Source: Oxalobacteraceae bacterium
GTDB lineage: Bacteria; Pseudomonadota; Gammaproteobacteria; Burkholderiales; Burkholderiaceae_D
Assembly (NCBI GenBank): GCA_025352145.1
Contig: JANXTY010000012.1
Coordinates: 45,118-109,117 of the forward strand
Length of the DNA stretch: 64,000 nt
Reading direction: 5' to 3'
In this document: positions 28,941 to 39,469 of the stretch, one piece after another
Numbering within the stretch: position 1 is the stretch's first letter
Layout: each line of letters begins with the position of its first letter
The notes under the pieces: model-generated
Database searches by the model: none
Told to the model about the DNA's origin: nothing
Seen by the model: only the letters and a program-made list of their open reading frames with translations
Translations under genes and position numbers: made by a program

Positions 28941-29080
28941 GTTTTTTAGTTTTGGATTTTTTTCATGATCATAAGATCCACTCCGTCAGCCTTATTTTTC
29001 GATCCGCGTTAACACCCGAATCTAATTTTCAGGATCAAGTATTTTTTTATTTACCCAATTACCTAATTCAAAAACCGACC

Positions 29081-30610
29081 ATGACGACAGACCATCAACC
29101 AGCTCCTGTCCCGCAAGACGAAAATAAAATCATCGCTGAGCGCCGCGTTAAGCTCGCGGCACTGCGCGAAAAAGGCGTAGCCTTCCCGAACGATTTCCGT
29201 CCCCAACACAAAGCAGCCCAATTGCACACGCAATACGGCGACAAGACGCGGGAAGAGCTGGAAGTCTTGGAAGTTGCCGTCATCATGGCAGGTCGCATGA
29301 TGCTCAAGCGCGAAGCCGGTAAAAAAGCTGCATTTGCCACTTTGCAAGATGCCTCCGGCGTCAAAGCCGATGGCCGGATTCAGGTCTACATCACCCTCGA
29401 CAAAACCGGCGAAGCGGCGATGGAAGCACTGCATCATTACGATCTGGGCGATATATTGGGCGTCGAAGGCACGCTGTTCAAAACCAAGACCGATGAACTC
29501 ACCGTCAAGGTCAGCAGCCTGCGCCTGATCACCAAATCCCTGCGCCCGCTTCCCGACAAGTTCCACGGTCTGGCCAATCAGGAAACCAAGTACCGCCAGC
29601 GCTACGTCGATCTGATCATGAACGAGGAAACCCGCCGCACCTTCAAGGCCCGTACCGCCGCGATGTCGTCGATCCGCCATTTCATGGAAAAAAACGACTT
29701 CATGGAAGTCGAAACGCCGATGCTGCACGTCATTCCCGGCGGTGCTGCGGCCAAACCTTTCATCACCCACCACAACGCGCTCGACATGCAGATGTTTCTG
29801 CGCATTGCCCCCGAACTCTATCTCAAGCGTCTGGTCGTCGGCGGCTTCGAGCGCGTGTTCGAAGTCAACCGCAACTTCCGCAATGAAGGTGTATCGCCGC
29901 GCCACAATCCCGAATTCACGATGATGGAATTCTACGCAGCCTACGTCGATTATCAGTGGCTAATGGACTTCACCGAAGCCGTGATCCGCCAGGCTGCCGT
30001 CGACGCACACGGCACAGCCGTGCTTACCTACGGCGGACGCGAGCTTGACCTGAGCAAACCGTTCCATCGCTTAACCATCGTCGGCGCCATCAACAAATAT
30101 GCACCACATTACACCAACGAACAATTGCACGACGCCGCCTTCATTAAAGACGAACTGAAAAAATTCGGTGTCAAGCCATTCGCTACTGCTGGCTTGGGTG
30201 CGTTGCAACTGGCGCTGTTTGAAGAGACTGCCGAAGCGCAGTTATGGGAGCCGACTTACATCGTCGATTACCCGGTCGAAGTCTCGCCGCTGGCACGCGC
30301 ATCCGACACCGTACCCGGCATCACTGAACGCTTCGAACTCTTCATCGTCGGGCGCGAAATCGCCAATGGTTTTTCAGAATTGAACGACGCAGAAGACCAG
30401 TCGGCACGCTTTCTGGCGCAGGTCGAAGCCAAGGATGCAGGCGATGAAGAAGCGATGTACTACGATGCTGATTACATCCGTGCTTTGGAATACGGCATGC
30501 CACCAGCCGGTGGTTGCGGGATCGGAATAGATCGGTTGATCATGTTGATTACCGATTCACCGAATATTCGCGATGTGATTTTGTTTCCGCATTTGCGGCG
30601 GGAAGAGTAA
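29081..30610 (+). CDS. lysS: Lysyl-tRNA synthetase, class II
   Basis: From ATG 29081 ([10 protein letters not shown]) the protein has 509 residues. It shows [20 protein letters not shown] at the N-terminus, the OB-fold anticodon-binding domain ([20 protein letters not shown]), class II motif 2 ([20 protein letters not shown]) and motif 3 ([14 protein letters not shown]). It charges tRNA-Lys. The open frame begins at 28865, but the upstream part is repeat-derived sequence without similarity. Confidence 0.96.
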   Translation: MTTDHQPAPVPQDENKIIAERRVKLAALREKGVAFPNDFRPQHKAAQLHTQYGDKTREELEVLEVAVIMAGRMMLKREAGKKAAFATLQDASGVKADGRIQVYITLDKTGEAAMEALHHYDLGDILGVEGTLFKTKTDELTVKVSSLRLITKSLRPLPDKFHGLANQETKYRQRYVDLIMNEETRRTFKARTAAMSSIRHFMEKNDFMEVETPMLHVIPGGAAAKPFITHHNALDMQMFLRIAPELYLKRLVVGGFERVFEVNRNFRNEGVSPRHNPEFTMMEFYAAYVDYQWLMDFTEAVIRQAAVDAHGTAVLTYGGRELDLSKPFHRLTIVGAINKYAPHYTNEQLHDAAFIKDELKKFGVKPFATAGLGALQLALFEETAEAQLWEPTYIVDYPVEVSPLARASDTVPGITERFELFIVGREIANGFSELNDAEDQSARFLAQVEAKDAGDEEAMYYDADYIRALEYGMPPAGGCGIGIDRLIMLITDSPNIRDVILFPHLRREE

Positions 30611-30911
30611 ACCGACGCGATATAAATGCCCCAATAGTACTGGCATTTTGTTCATCATAAGCGGTGGGCCCAAAGACACGAAGCGTGCCTTTGGTAGGTT
30701 ATCGCAACATCTTACGGATTGCCGTCCTATAAATTGCAACAATTTTTCCTGGGATTTCGTCCACAACCGCCACTACCTGCGGGCCCTTTCTCGTGTTATT
30801 CCCTACCTGTTTATGTTAAATTAATGTTTTTAGATATATTTATAGCGTTGCGCTATTCTCAGTAATCTGAGCGGTCTATACTTATCTTTCACGGAAAACT
30901 GGGGAAACGAA
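30611..30911. other. Intergenic gap without recognised gene
   Basis: These 301 bases between lysS and the PH-domain gene are A+T-rich toward 30830–30900, probably the promoter region. I see no RNA gene, clear terminator or further reading frame. Confidence 0.4.
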
Positions 30912-31364
30912 ATGACGAGTTACGTTGAAGGCGCATTGATCAAAGATGAAAAGATCGTTCATTTTGGACATATCAGCCTTTGGTCTCTTTGGCATCTCAT
31001 TGCTCTCGGACTCCTGTTGTTACCTGCATTTGGAGTCGGCATTTTCTTCTTGGTAATGGCCTACGTTCGGTATAAGACTACTGAGCTTGCAATCACGACT
31101 AAACGTGTCATTGTGAAAGTGGGCTTCATTCGCCGACAAACGATAGAGATAAACATCAACAAGGTGGAGAGCATCCAAATAGATCAAGAAATTCTCGGCC
31201 GCCTATTCGACTTCGGCACCTTGATCATTGCCGGAGCGGGAAATCCACAAGCACCGATCAAGGGAATTTCCGCACCGATGGCTTTCCGAAAAGCATTTAT
31301 TGAAGCGCAGGATCAGTCAACACCGGTACTAAGTCCTTCCTTCGAAGGGACACGCCTCGGCTGA
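30912..31364 (+). CDS. Bacterial PH domain membrane protein (YdbT/DUF304 type)
   Basis: The 150-residue protein has two membrane helices at about residues 25–55 (LIALGLLLLPAFGVGIFFL) and then a bPH2 domain: TTELAITTKRVIVKVGFI, INKVESIQIDQ and LFDFGTLIIAGAG. Function unknown; such proteins are small membrane-associated components. The 3' end overlaps that of the convergent hypothetical gene by 52 bases. Confidence 0.8.
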   Translation: MTSYVEGALIKDEKIVHFGHISLWSLWHLIALGLLLLPAFGVGIFFLVMAYVRYKTTELAITTKRVIVKVGFIRRQTIEININKVESIQIDQEILGRLFDFGTLIIAGAGNPQAPIKGISAPMAFRKAFIEAQDQSTPVLSPSFEGTRLG

Positions 31365-31822
31365 TGCGAGGAAGCATTCTTTTTATCCTGCTCGGCATCG
31401 GCCTGAGCCTCTTCACTCTGCCTTTGCAGCAACTCTTTGTCATGTTCATTAGCACGTGTACGGCGAATGAATTGGCGCGCTTCGATCTCAATAGCCCGCA
31501 CTTTTTTCAGTGCTACATGGCGTGCCTCGGTCGCCTTATCAAGACACCATGTCGTAAAAAACCGAGGGTAGCAGGCACGCTCATCTGCAATCAATTTTGC
31601 TTCGATGCGTGCGTCTTCATCGGAGGCCAAGGCTAATGCCTTTTCGGCTTCTTCAGTAGAGGCGAATTTTTCAGCTGGCGGTTGCACGGGCAGGTGTGTT
31701 GCTGGTACACGCTGAGGAATGTCGGAACCCGCCACCGGCATTGCCAGGCAAAACGATGAAAATAGTGCCAGGCTGGCCAGCAACGTAATAATATGGCGCA
31801 ATGGCCGCAAGGATTGGGTCAT
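31313..31822 (-). CDS. Exported hypothetical protein with coiled-coil-like C-terminus
   Basis: From ATG 31822 the protein has 169 residues. It starts with an export signal (HIITLLASLALFSSFCLAM), followed by a Pro-rich linker and a charged, Ala/Glu/Lys-rich helical region with two cysteines (ERACYPRFFTTWCLDKAT). I recognise a similar pattern in unnamed betaproteobacterial genes next to zapE, without a known role. The open frame runs upstream through a MITE to 31972, but that part is element sequence. The target duplication of the MITE forms part of the ribosome-binding site. Confidence 0.65.
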   Translation of the reverse strand: MTQSLRPLRHIITLLASLALFSSFCLAMPVAGSDIPQRVPATHLPVQPPAEKFASTEEAEKALALASDEDARIEAKLIADERACYPRFFTTWCLDKATEARHVALKKVRAIEIEARQFIRRTRANEHDKELLQRQSEEAQADAEQDKKNASSHQPRRVPSKEGLSTGVD

Positions 31823-31836
31823 AACATTCGCCTCAA

Positions 31837-31957
31837 GAGACCTCTGCACAACCGTAGCTAGCGGCGAAATAGTAGATCGAAAAGCGCAACCGTAAGGCTT
31901 TACAGTGAGCATCGCAAGTTCAATATGGCGTCGCGCAGTAGGTTGTGCAGAGGTCTC
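31837..31957 (+). mobile_element. 121-bp MITE, copy 2
   Basis: It is bounded by GAGACCTCTGCACAACC and its exact inverse and flanked by the 5-bp direct repeats CTCAA at 31832–31836 and 31958–31962. It matches the copy at 19120–19239 in opposite orientation. It lies between zapE and the exported hypothetical gene. Confidence 0.9.
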
Positions 31958-31993
31958 CTCAATTGCATCCATTTGAATAATGCTCCTGCAGTC

Positions 31994-33091
31994 TTAGTCT
32001 AAGGTGTGCGCTACTTCGCGTCGTTTTTCTTCCATATAATCCAACGACTGCATCTCAATGATACGCGATACCGTGCGCTGGAATTCATTCGATAGCATAC
32101 CTCGGGTATACAACTCTTCCGGGACAACAGCAGCAGACATAAGCAGTTTAATTTTGTGATCGTAAAACACATCGATTAACCAAGTAAAACGCCTGGCTTC
32201 AGAGGACATTGCAGCGGACATGCTAGGGATATTGGATAGTATGACAGTCTGGAAATCACTCGCAATTTCGAGGTAATCATTTTGCGAACGCGGGCCACCA
32301 CACAAGGTGGCAAAGTCAAACCAAATAATGCTACCTGCACGGCGCAAGGCTTTGATTTCTCGTGTCTCAATACGAATAAGCGGATCCTCATCAGCCGCTT
32401 CTGCGATCCGATCAAAGGATAAGCCCAAAGCCTGATCCGCTTCAACGCCTAGCGGCGTGAGATAGGATGTCACCTGTTCCAACACCCGCTTGCGGTAATC
32501 GGTACCCGCATCCACATTTAATATATCCAGCTTTTCTTTAAGCATGGCGATGGCGGGCAACAAACGATCACGGTGTAGTCCATCAGGATAGAGTGCATCG
32601 GGCGCGTAGTTGGATGTGAGAACGAACGAAACTCCATTATCGAAAAGCGCCCGCAGCAGATTGTAAAGAACCATCGCATCGGCGATATCGGACACATGAA
32701 ACTCATCAAAACAAATGAGCCTATATTTCTTGGCAATGCGCCGCGCTACTTCATCAAGGGGGTCAGCAATACCGCGCAACTCGTCCATCTGATGATGTAC
32801 ACCGCGCATGAACTCATGAAAATGAACACGCGTCTTGCGCTTGATCGGCACAACGCAATAAAAACTATCCATCAAAAATGATTTTCCACGCCCTACTCCA
32901 CCCCAAAGGTACAGGCCACGGGGTACGTCTGGACGGTTGATCAAACGCTTGAAGGTGCTTGAACGCTGGCTCTTAAATTCGACCCATTCATCAAAGCACA
33001 ATTGCAATCGCTCTACCGCAATACGCTGCGCATCGTCGGCCTGGAAACCCCGTTTCTGAAGCGCGTCCTGATAAAACTCTTGAACATTCAT
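31994..33091 (-). CDS. zapE: ZapE/AFG1-type cell division ATPase
   Basis: The 365-residue protein is an AFG1-like P-loop ATPase: GLYLWGGVGRGKSFLMDSFY is the Walker A region, CFDEFHVSDIADAM the Walker B region, and FVLTSNYAPDALYPDGLHRD a sensor motif. In E. coli ZapE acts on the FtsZ ring under stress; the mitochondrial homologue LACE1/AFG1 is linked to protein quality control. It lies 60 bases after lpdA in the same direction, an arrangement I recall from related bacteria. Confidence 0.9.
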   Translation of the reverse strand: MNVQEFYQDALQKRGFQADDAQRIAVERLQLCFDEWVEFKSQRSSTFKRLINRPDVPRGLYLWGGVGRGKSFLMDSFYCVVPIKRKTRVHFHEFMRGVHHQMDELRGIADPLDEVARRIAKKYRLICFDEFHVSDIADAMVLYNLLRALFDNGVSFVLTSNYAPDALYPDGLHRDRLLPAIAMLKEKLDILNVDAGTDYRKRVLEQVTSYLTPLGVEADQALGLSFDRIAEAADEDPLIRIETREIKALRRAGSIIWFDFATLCGGPRSQNDYLEIASDFQTVILSNIPSMSAAMSSEARRFTWLIDVFYDHKIKLLMSAAVVPEELYTRGMLSNEFQRTVSRIIEMQSLDYMEEKRREVAHTLD

Positions 33092-33151
33092 GAGGAGAAA
33101 TTGGCGAGCAGAAGGGACTGCACCATCGGCACTTGCCGATGGTGCGCAACC

Positions 33152-34588
33152 TTAAAAATTCAAGGCCCGCTTGTCGACCGCGAGAGCCGCTTCCTTAGTT
33201 GCTTCGGACAGGGAGGGATGTGCGTGACAGATACGCGCAATATCTTCGGCAGAGGCACGGAATTCCATCGCAACCACCGCCTCAGAAATCAGCTCGGAAG
33301 CCATCGGACCAACGATATGAACACCAAGGATTTCATCTGTTTTGGCATCCGCCAAAAATTTCACCATACCAGAGGTATCGCCCAACGCACGCGCACGACC
33401 GTTAGCCAGGAACGGGAAAGTTCCTGCTTTGTAAGCCACACCATCGGCCTTTAATTGCTGCTCAGTCCTGCCAACCCACGCGATTTCAGGGGACGTGTAA
33501 ATGACCCAGGGAATCGTGTTGAAATTAACATGTCCATGTTGACCGGCAATACGTTCGGCAACAGCAACACCCTCTTCTTCCGCTTTGTGCGCCAACATCG
33601 GGCCTCTGACGACGTCGCCCACTGCCCATACGTTAGCCAGGTTAGTTTTACAATCGTTGTCGACAGCGATAAAACCACGCTCATCCAGTGCCAATCCAAC
33701 ACCTTCTGCATTCAAACCGATGGTATTCGGAGTGCGTCCAATAGAGATGATGAGTTTATCGAATACCGCCTTTTGTGCAGTACCGTTTTCGTCGGTGTAT
33801 TCAACGCTAACCTCTTTTTTACCCGCAGTAATTTTCCCAATTTTGACACCCAGATTGAGTACTAAACCTTGCTTGGTAAACAATTTGCGCGCCTCCTTGG
33901 CAATCTGTTCATCGACCGCTCCGAGGAACGTCGGCAAGGCTTCCAGTACGGTTACTTCTGCGCCAAGGCGACGCCATACGCTACCCATTTCCAAGCCAAT
34001 AACACCGGCCCCAATGACGCCTAATTTTTTCGGCACACCATCCATCGCAAGTGCACCGACATTCGACAAAATAAGCTTTTCGTCAAAAGCTGCTCCCGGC
34101 AATTCGCGTGCATTCGAGCCGGTGGCAATCACGATATGCTTGCCACTGATGGTATCTTCGGCTGCACCGGTTATGTTGATGGGATAACCATGCGCATCGG
34201 CTTTCACAGCTTTCACAAAAGAGCCACGGCCATGAAAAAAACTAACCTTGTTTTTTTTCAGCAAGAACAAAATGCCGTCGTTATTTTGTTTAACGACCGT
34301 ATTTTTGCGACCCAACATCTGTCCCAGATTGAGACTCAACCCTTTGACATCAATGCCGTGCTCCGCAAAAGAATGTCCCGCATGTTCGTAATGCTCGGAC
34401 GATTGCAACAGCGCTTTGGAAGGAATACAACCGACATTCGTACATGTTCCGCCAGGGGCGGGACCGCCTTTTTCATTTTTCCATTCGTCGATACAAGCGA
34501 CCGAAAATCCCAGTTGTGCGGCACGAATTGCTGCAATATAACCACCTGGCCCACCACCAATTACTACTACGTCAAATTGCTTACTCAT
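33152..34588 (-). CDS. lpdA: Dihydrolipoyl dehydrogenase, E3 of 2-oxoglutarate dehydrogenase
   Basis: From ATG 34588 (MSKQFDVVVIGGGPGGY) the protein has 478 residues. It shows the FAD motif GGGPGGYIAAIRAAQLG, the redox disulfide GTCTNVGCIPSKALL, the NAD motif VIGAGVIGLEMGSVW, and the C-terminal dimer region with HAHPSLSEA, which holds the catalytic His–Glu pair. It reoxidises the dihydrolipoyl arm of E2. GGA precedes the ATG; a TTG at 34594 is a weaker start. It ends the sucA–sucB–(PspC)–lpdA series. Confidence 0.95.
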   Translation of the reverse strand: MSKQFDVVVIGGGPGGYIAAIRAAQLGFSVACIDEWKNEKGGPAPGGTCTNVGCIPSKALLQSSEHYEHAGHSFAEHGIDVKGLSLNLGQMLGRKNTVVKQNNDGILFLLKKNKVSFFHGRGSFVKAVKADAHGYPINITGAAEDTISGKHIVIATGSNARELPGAAFDEKLILSNVGALAMDGVPKKLGVIGAGVIGLEMGSVWRRLGAEVTVLEALPTFLGAVDEQIAKEARKLFTKQGLVLNLGVKIGKITAGKKEVSVEYTDENGTAQKAVFDKLIISIGRTPNTIGLNAEGVGLALDERGFIAVDNDCKTNLANVWAVGDVVRGPMLAHKAEEEGVAVAERIAGQHGHVNFNTIPWVIYTSPEIAWVGRTEQQLKADGVAYKAGTFPFLANGRARALGDTSGMVKFLADAKTDEILGVHIVGPMASELISEAVVAMEFRASAEDIARICHAHPSLSEATKEAALAVDKRALNF

Positions 34589-34603
34589 CGTCAATCCTCA
34601 AGA

Positions 34604-34936
34604 TCATTCTTCTGACGGCACAAAAATCCATGCCAGTACATAAATTAAAAAGCCCATAAAAAAAAAGGCTGAAAATACAAACAATAAACGCCAGATCCAA
34701 GACTCAATGCCAGTCGTTTCGGACAAGCCACCGCATATGCCGCCGAACCATCGATCGGTCCTGGAACGGCGAAAGTGATTCACAGCCTGCACGAAATGAG
34801 AAGATGAGTCACTCTTGGAAGGGCCGCGATTGAGCTTCTCCAACAATGCCGCCTTCGCTTGTGAAAATTCGGAATCGGTAAGCGCACCTGCCTGATGCAA
34901 CTCATGCAAGCGCTTGATGTCGTCGGCGGCATTCAT
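34604..34936 (-). CDS. SHOCT–PspC domain membrane protein inside the OGDH operon
   Basis: The 110-residue protein has a SHOCT-like N-terminus (DDIKRLHELHQAGALTDSEFSQAKAALL), a linker, and a PspC domain (DRWFGGICGGLSETTGIESWIWRLLFV) with two membrane helices to the end. PspC proteins sense or counter envelope stress. The gene starts 4 bases after the sucB stop and ends 15 bases before lpdA, so it is very probably co-transcribed with the dehydrogenase genes. A functional connection is not obvious. Confidence 0.85.
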   Translation of the reverse strand: MNAADDIKRLHELHQAGALTDSEFSQAKAALLEKLNRGPSKSDSSSHFVQAVNHFRRSRTDRWFGGICGGLSETTGIESWIWRLLFVFSAFFFMGFLIYVLAWIFVPSEE

Positions 34937-34940
34937 CGGA

Positions 34941-36206
34941 TTAAAGATCTAACAACAGGCGTGCTGGGTCTTCCAGTGCCTCTTTCATCGCAACCAGACC
35001 GAGCACTGCTTCACGACCATCGATGATGCGGTGATCATAGGACATGGCGAGGTAATTCATTGGACGAATCACAATTTGACCATTTTCGACAACCGCACGG
35101 TCTTTGGTGGCATGCACGCCCAAAATGGCTGATTGCGGCGGATTGATGATCGGGGTCGACAACATCGAACCGAAGGTACCGCCGTTGGAAATCGAGAAGG
35201 TACCACCAGTCAAATCATCCAGGGTTAACTTCCCATCTTTGGCTTTAGCACCGAATTCAGCGATTTTCTTTTCAATATCGGCAATCGACATTTGATCTGC
35301 ATTGCGCAAAATCGGCACCACCAAACCGCGGGGTGAACCTACCGCGATACCGATGTCGAAATAGCCGTGATACACAATATCGTTACCATCAACCGACGCA
35401 TTAATGATCGGGTAACGCTTCAATGCGGCGACCGCAGCTTTGACAAAGAAAGACATAAAACCGAGCTTAACGCCATGCTCTTTTTCGAATTTATCTTTGT
35501 ACTTGTTGCGCAGGTCAATGACCGGCTGCATGTTGACTTCATTAAATGTAGTCAGAATGGCGTTAGTCGATTGCGACTGAACAAGGCGCTCCGCAATACG
35601 CGCTCTCAAACGACTCATGGGAACACGTTCTTCTGGACGCCCCGCCAAGTTTAACGCACTAGGCACGGCAACTTGCTGCAATGCCGGCTTGCCCGTCGCT
35701 ACAGCAACCGATGCTGGTACAACTACAGGTTTGTTTTCTAAGGCGTTGATCACATCGCCCTTGGTAACCCGTCCATCTTTGCCACTGCCAGTCACTTGCG
35801 CAACGGACATATTATTGTCCGCCAGTATCTTGGCAGCAGCTGGCATCGCAACGCCTGCCGAGGATTTGGATTTAGTGGTTGCTGCGCTCGCTGCCGCAAC
35901 TGACACAGGCGCAGCAATAGGCGGCACAGCGGCAGTAGTAGCGGCAGCAGCCGCACCAGCCGAAGCTTCAGTGTCGATCATGGCGATTACCTCCCCTGCG
36001 ACAACCATCGCGCCATCATTCTTGAGGATTTGGGTAATCACACCAGCACTCGGTGCGGGCAATTCGAGAACGACTTTATCGGTCTCGATGTCGATCAGGT
36101 TTTCATCACGGGCGGCAGCTTCGCCGACTTTTTTGTGCCATTTCAACAGGGTCGCTTCTGCGACAGATTCTGATAACTGGGGAACTTTAACTTCAATAAT
36201 TGCCAT
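34941..36206 (-). CDS. sucB: Dihydrolipoyl succinyltransferase, E2 of 2-oxoglutarate dehydrogenase
   Basis: The 421-residue protein has a lipoyl domain ([17 protein letters not shown] with the lipoylated lysine near 43), an Ala-rich linker, a peripheral-subunit-binding domain (about 125–160) and the acyltransferase core ending with [13 protein letters not shown], which holds the catalytic His and Asp. It transfers the succinyl group to CoA. It follows sucA by 61 bases. Confidence 0.96.
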   Translation of the reverse strand: MAIIEVKVPQLSESVAEATLLKWHKKVGEAAARDENLIDIETDKVVLELPAPSAGVITQILKNDGAMVVAGEVIAMIDTEASAGAAAAATTAAVPPIAAPVSVAAASAATTKSKSSAGVAMPAAAKILADNNMSVAQVTGSGKDGRVTKGDVINALENKPVVVPASVAVATGKPALQQVAVPSALNLAGRPEERVPMSRLRARIAERLVQSQSTNAILTTFNEVNMQPVIDLRNKYKDKFEKEHGVKLGFMSFFVKAAVAALKRYPIINASVDGNDIVYHGYFDIGIAVGSPRGLVVPILRNADQMSIADIEKKIAEFGAKAKDGKLTLDDLTGGTFSISNGGTFGSMLSTPIINPPQSAILGVHATKDRAVVENGQIVIRPMNYLAMSYDHRIIDGREAVLGLVAMKEALEDPARLLLDL

Positions 36207-36267
36207 GTAACTCTCCGTTCGTGTGAATCGTGCGGCATGCTACTTTTTAGCCCACCGCCGCATTATT

Positions 36268-39132
36268 TTATTTGGTAAGAATTAAACCCTTGAGCTTGGA
36301 AAAAGCCGTATCAAGCAGGACTTTTTGCTGCGCATAATGCTTGTCGTAATAGCCGACAGCAGGTGAAGCGCTAGGCGGACGCCCTGCATACGCAAGCTTT
36401 TGACCATCTTCCAGCCCCTCAAAAATATTGTGCTGAATTTGGAACCATGCCCCTTGATTTTGTGGCTCGTCTTGTGCCCAGACCAGCTCCCCCAAATTAG
36501 GATATTTTTTTAACTCAGCAGAAAATGCTTTATGCGGGAACGGATACAGTTGCTCAATCCGAATAATGGCCGTGTCAGTTTGCGCACGTTCCTTGCGTGC
36601 ATTCACCAAATCGTAATAGACCTTACCCGAACAGGCGATCACACGCTTGATTTTTTTCGCCTCGATTTTTTCATCGACTTCACCAATCACAGTGTGGAAA
36701 CCGCCTTTGGCCAAATCCGTTAGAGACGAACCGGCATCCTTGTTACGCAACAGGGATTTTGGCGTCAGGATGACCAAAGGTTTGCGGAACATGCGGATCA
36801 TTTGACGGCGCAGTAAATGGAAAATTTGAGCGGCTGTGGTCGGCTGTACCACTTGCATATTGTTATCGGCACACAGCTGCAAGAATCGCTCAGGACGCGC
36901 GGAGGAATGCTCAGGGCCCTGGCCTTCGTAGCCATGCGGCAGCATCATCACCAAGCCACATGCACGACCCCATTTGACTTCGCCGGAACTGATAAATTGG
37001 TCAATAACGACCTGTGCGCCATTGGCAAAATCGCCGAACTGGGCTTCCCAAATCGTCAGTGTATTTGGCTCAGCCGATGAGTAGCCATATTCAAAAGCGA
37101 GAACAGCCTCTTCCGACAATACTGAATCGATAATGGTGAAGGGTGCCTGTTTTTCAGAGACATTTTGCAAGGGAATATAGGTGCCTGCATCCCAACGCTC
37201 ACGATTCTGGTCATGCAATACCGCATGACGATGAACGAAGGTTCCACGACCGACATCCTGCCCAGTCAAACGAATTGCATATCCAGAAGCGACTAACGAT
37301 GCGTAGGCCAAATGCTCACCCATGCCCCAGTCCAGATTCATTTCAGCACGACCCATTGCGGCACGATCGGCAATGACCTTCTCCACCAACGAATGTGCTT
37401 TGAAAGCGGAAGGTAGTGTCGTGATGGCGGTTGCCAGGCGCTTGAGTTCGGCCAGCGGTACAGCGGTGTCTGCGGCATCGGTCCATTTGCGATTGAGGAA
37501 GGGCATCCAATCGACAGCATATTTATTTTTAAAATTGGTAATAACCGGATCGACAGTATGTTTGCCCGCATCCATCGCATCGCGGAAAGCCTTGACCATG
37601 ACCTCCCCGCCACCGGCAGGAATGGTTCCTTGCGCTTCCAGCTTGTCGGCATACAACTTACGCGTTCCCGGATGCTGGCCGATTTTTTTGTACATCAACG
37701 GTTGCGTCAATGCGGGCGTGTCCTGCTCGTTATGGCCCAACTTGCGGAAGCAAATGATGTCGACAACAATGTCTTTTTTGAATTCCATCCGATAGTCGAG
37801 GGCGATCTGGGTCGCAAGAACAACCGCCTCAGGCTCATCTGCATTCACGTGCAATACAGGGGCCTCAATCATCTTGACGACATCCGAACAATAAGTAGTC
37901 GAACGCGAGTCGCGTGGATCAGAGGTCGTAAAACCAATCTGGTTGTTAATGACAATATGTACCGTGCCCCCCGTGCCATAACCTCGGGTTTGGGCTAAAT
38001 TGAGTGTCTCCATGACTACGCCTTGCCCTGCAAACGCGGCATCGCCATGCACCAGGATCGGCAATACCTGTGAGCCATCTTTGTCGCCACGGCGCTCCAT
38101 ACGCGCTCTTACCGAACCCTCAACTACTGGATTGACGATCTCCAGATGCGAAGGATTAAATGCGAGCGACAAGTGAACCGGGCCTCCCAATGTGGAGATA
38201 TCGCTGGAGAAACCCTGATGGTATTTAACATCCCCGGCGGGCAAGTCGTCCCCATGTTTGCCTTCAAATTCCCCAAACATTTCCTGCGGCGCTTTGCCCA
38301 GAGTGTTGACCAATACATTGAGTCGACCACGATGCGCCATCCCAATAACAATTTCCTCCACGCCTTTTTCACCCGCGCGTTGGATGGTCTCGTCAATAGA
38401 GGCAATAAAACTTTCCCCACCCTCCAGAGAAAACCGTTTTTGACCGACGTACTTCGTATGGAGATAACGCTCAAGTCCTTCTGCAGCCGTCAAGCGATCG
38501 AGAATGTGCCTTTTCTTTTCCGCAGTAAAGCTCGGTGTGGAACGAATCGATTCAAGCTTTTGCTGCAACCAGCGCTTTTCGGAGGGTTCACTGATATACA
38601 TGAACTCGGCACCGATAGCGCGGCAATAAGTATCGCGCAGAGAATTGAGCAAATCACGTAAAGAGGATGTCTCCGAACCAAAATAGGTATTGCTGATATT
38701 GAACTGAATGTCCATATCTGCATCTGAAAAACCATAAAAACTTGGCTCCAATTCGGGAATATTCGGACGCTCCTGGCGCTGAAGCGGGTCAAGATTAGCC
38801 CAGCGGCTCCCTAAAAATCGATAGGCGGCGACCAACTGCTGGGCTGCAACACGTTTGCGTCCCATTTCTGCATCATCGGATGCGTTAACGTTGCGAATGG
38901 GACCCTGCTTGGCACGCTGCGCGAAAGATGCGATAACAGGAGCATGCGCAACATCGGGCTTGCTGGTGCCATCGACTGCTGCGACATTTTGCATGGCATC
39001 GAAATAAGCGCGCCAAGTGTCGGAAACCGAGCCGGGATTGTTCAGGTACGCCTCGTACAGTTCTTCTACGTAAGGAGCGTTCGACCCATATAGATATGAG
39101 TTGGCACTATATTGTTGCATCATCTTGCTCAC
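36268..39132 (-). CDS. sucA: 2-oxoglutarate dehydrogenase E1
   Basis: The 954-residue protein is of standard E1o length. It starts QQYSANSYLYGSNAPYVEELY, and contains HRGRLNVLVNTLGKAP, GDAAFAGQGVVMETLNL (thiamine diphosphate region), HIVINNQIGFTT and LPHGYEGQGPEHSSARPER. It decarboxylates 2-oxoglutarate and loads the succinyl group onto E2. First gene of the operon, divergent from alaS. MMQQY two codons in is another possible start. Confidence 0.97.
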   Translation of the reverse strand: MSKMMQQYSANSYLYGSNAPYVEELYEAYLNNPGSVSDTWRAYFDAMQNVAAVDGTSKPDVAHAPVIASFAQRAKQGPIRNVNASDDAEMGRKRVAAQQLVAAYRFLGSRWANLDPLQRQERPNIPELEPSFYGFSDADMDIQFNISNTYFGSETSSLRDLLNSLRDTYCRAIGAEFMYISEPSEKRWLQQKLESIRSTPSFTAEKKRHILDRLTAAEGLERYLHTKYVGQKRFSLEGGESFIASIDETIQRAGEKGVEEIVIGMAHRGRLNVLVNTLGKAPQEMFGEFEGKHGDDLPAGDVKYHQGFSSDISTLGGPVHLSLAFNPSHLEIVNPVVEGSVRARMERRGDKDGSQVLPILVHGDAAFAGQGVVMETLNLAQTRGYGTGGTVHIVINNQIGFTTSDPRDSRSTTYCSDVVKMIEAPVLHVNADEPEAVVLATQIALDYRMEFKKDIVVDIICFRKLGHNEQDTPALTQPLMYKKIGQHPGTRKLYADKLEAQGTIPAGGGEVMVKAFRDAMDAGKHTVDPVITNFKNKYAVDWMPFLNRKWTDAADTAVPLAELKRLATAITTLPSAFKAHSLVEKVIADRAAMGRAEMNLDWGMGEHLAYASLVASGYAIRLTGQDVGRGTFVHRHAVLHDQNRERWDAGTYIPLQNVSEKQAPFTIIDSVLSEEAVLAFEYGYSSAEPNTLTIWEAQFGDFANGAQVVIDQFISSGEVKWGRACGLVMMLPHGYEGQGPEHSSARPERFLQLCADNNMQVVQPTTAAQIFHLLRRQMIRMFRKPLVILTPKSLLRNKDAGSSLTDLAKGGFHTVIGEVDEKIEAKKIKRVIACSGKVYYDLVNARKERAQTDTAIIRIEQLYPFPHKAFSAELKKYPNLGELVWAQDEPQNQGAWFQIQHNIFEGLEDGQKLAYAGRPPSASPAVGYYDKHYAQQKVLLDTAFSKLKGLILTK

Positions 39133-39469
39133 CTTTCTTCGCGCTTCGCGAGGAATTAGCGGGTTAACTAACCTTCCGCGACACGGCCTGACCGTTTAGC
39201 GGATTGCACATCAAGTTGTGGGGAAGGACTATTTAGATCGATTTCATTACTACAAGTTACTACAGTTTCGTAGTGTATCATAAGCATCAGGCGCTTCGCC
39301 GCAAAATACCCTGCTCGTTACATCTCCAAAATCACTTTTCCATCCATTTTATTTAGTCGGTAAAGCGACATACACCATGCCCGCTTTACCTCCTGGATGA
39401 CATACGTTAATCACGTATAATCCAACGTTTACATTCCTCAGCAATTGCGTCATTCTTTCTGCCCACAAA
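39133..39469. promoter_or_regulatory. Divergent promoter region sucA/alaS
   Basis: These 337 bases separate the start codons of sucA (minus) and alaS (plus) and should contain both promoters. I see no obvious riboswitch or operator palindrome. Confidence 0.5.

Noticed and set aside
28865..29080. N-terminal extension of lysS in the same frame
   Set aside because: The sequence lies in the inverted-repeat unit and A+T-rich leader and does not resemble the LysS N-terminus; ATG 29081 matches the family.
29063..29905. Long minus-strand open frame (280 codons) opposite lysS
   Set aside because: It is the codon-bias shadow of lysS, with no start context or family similarity.
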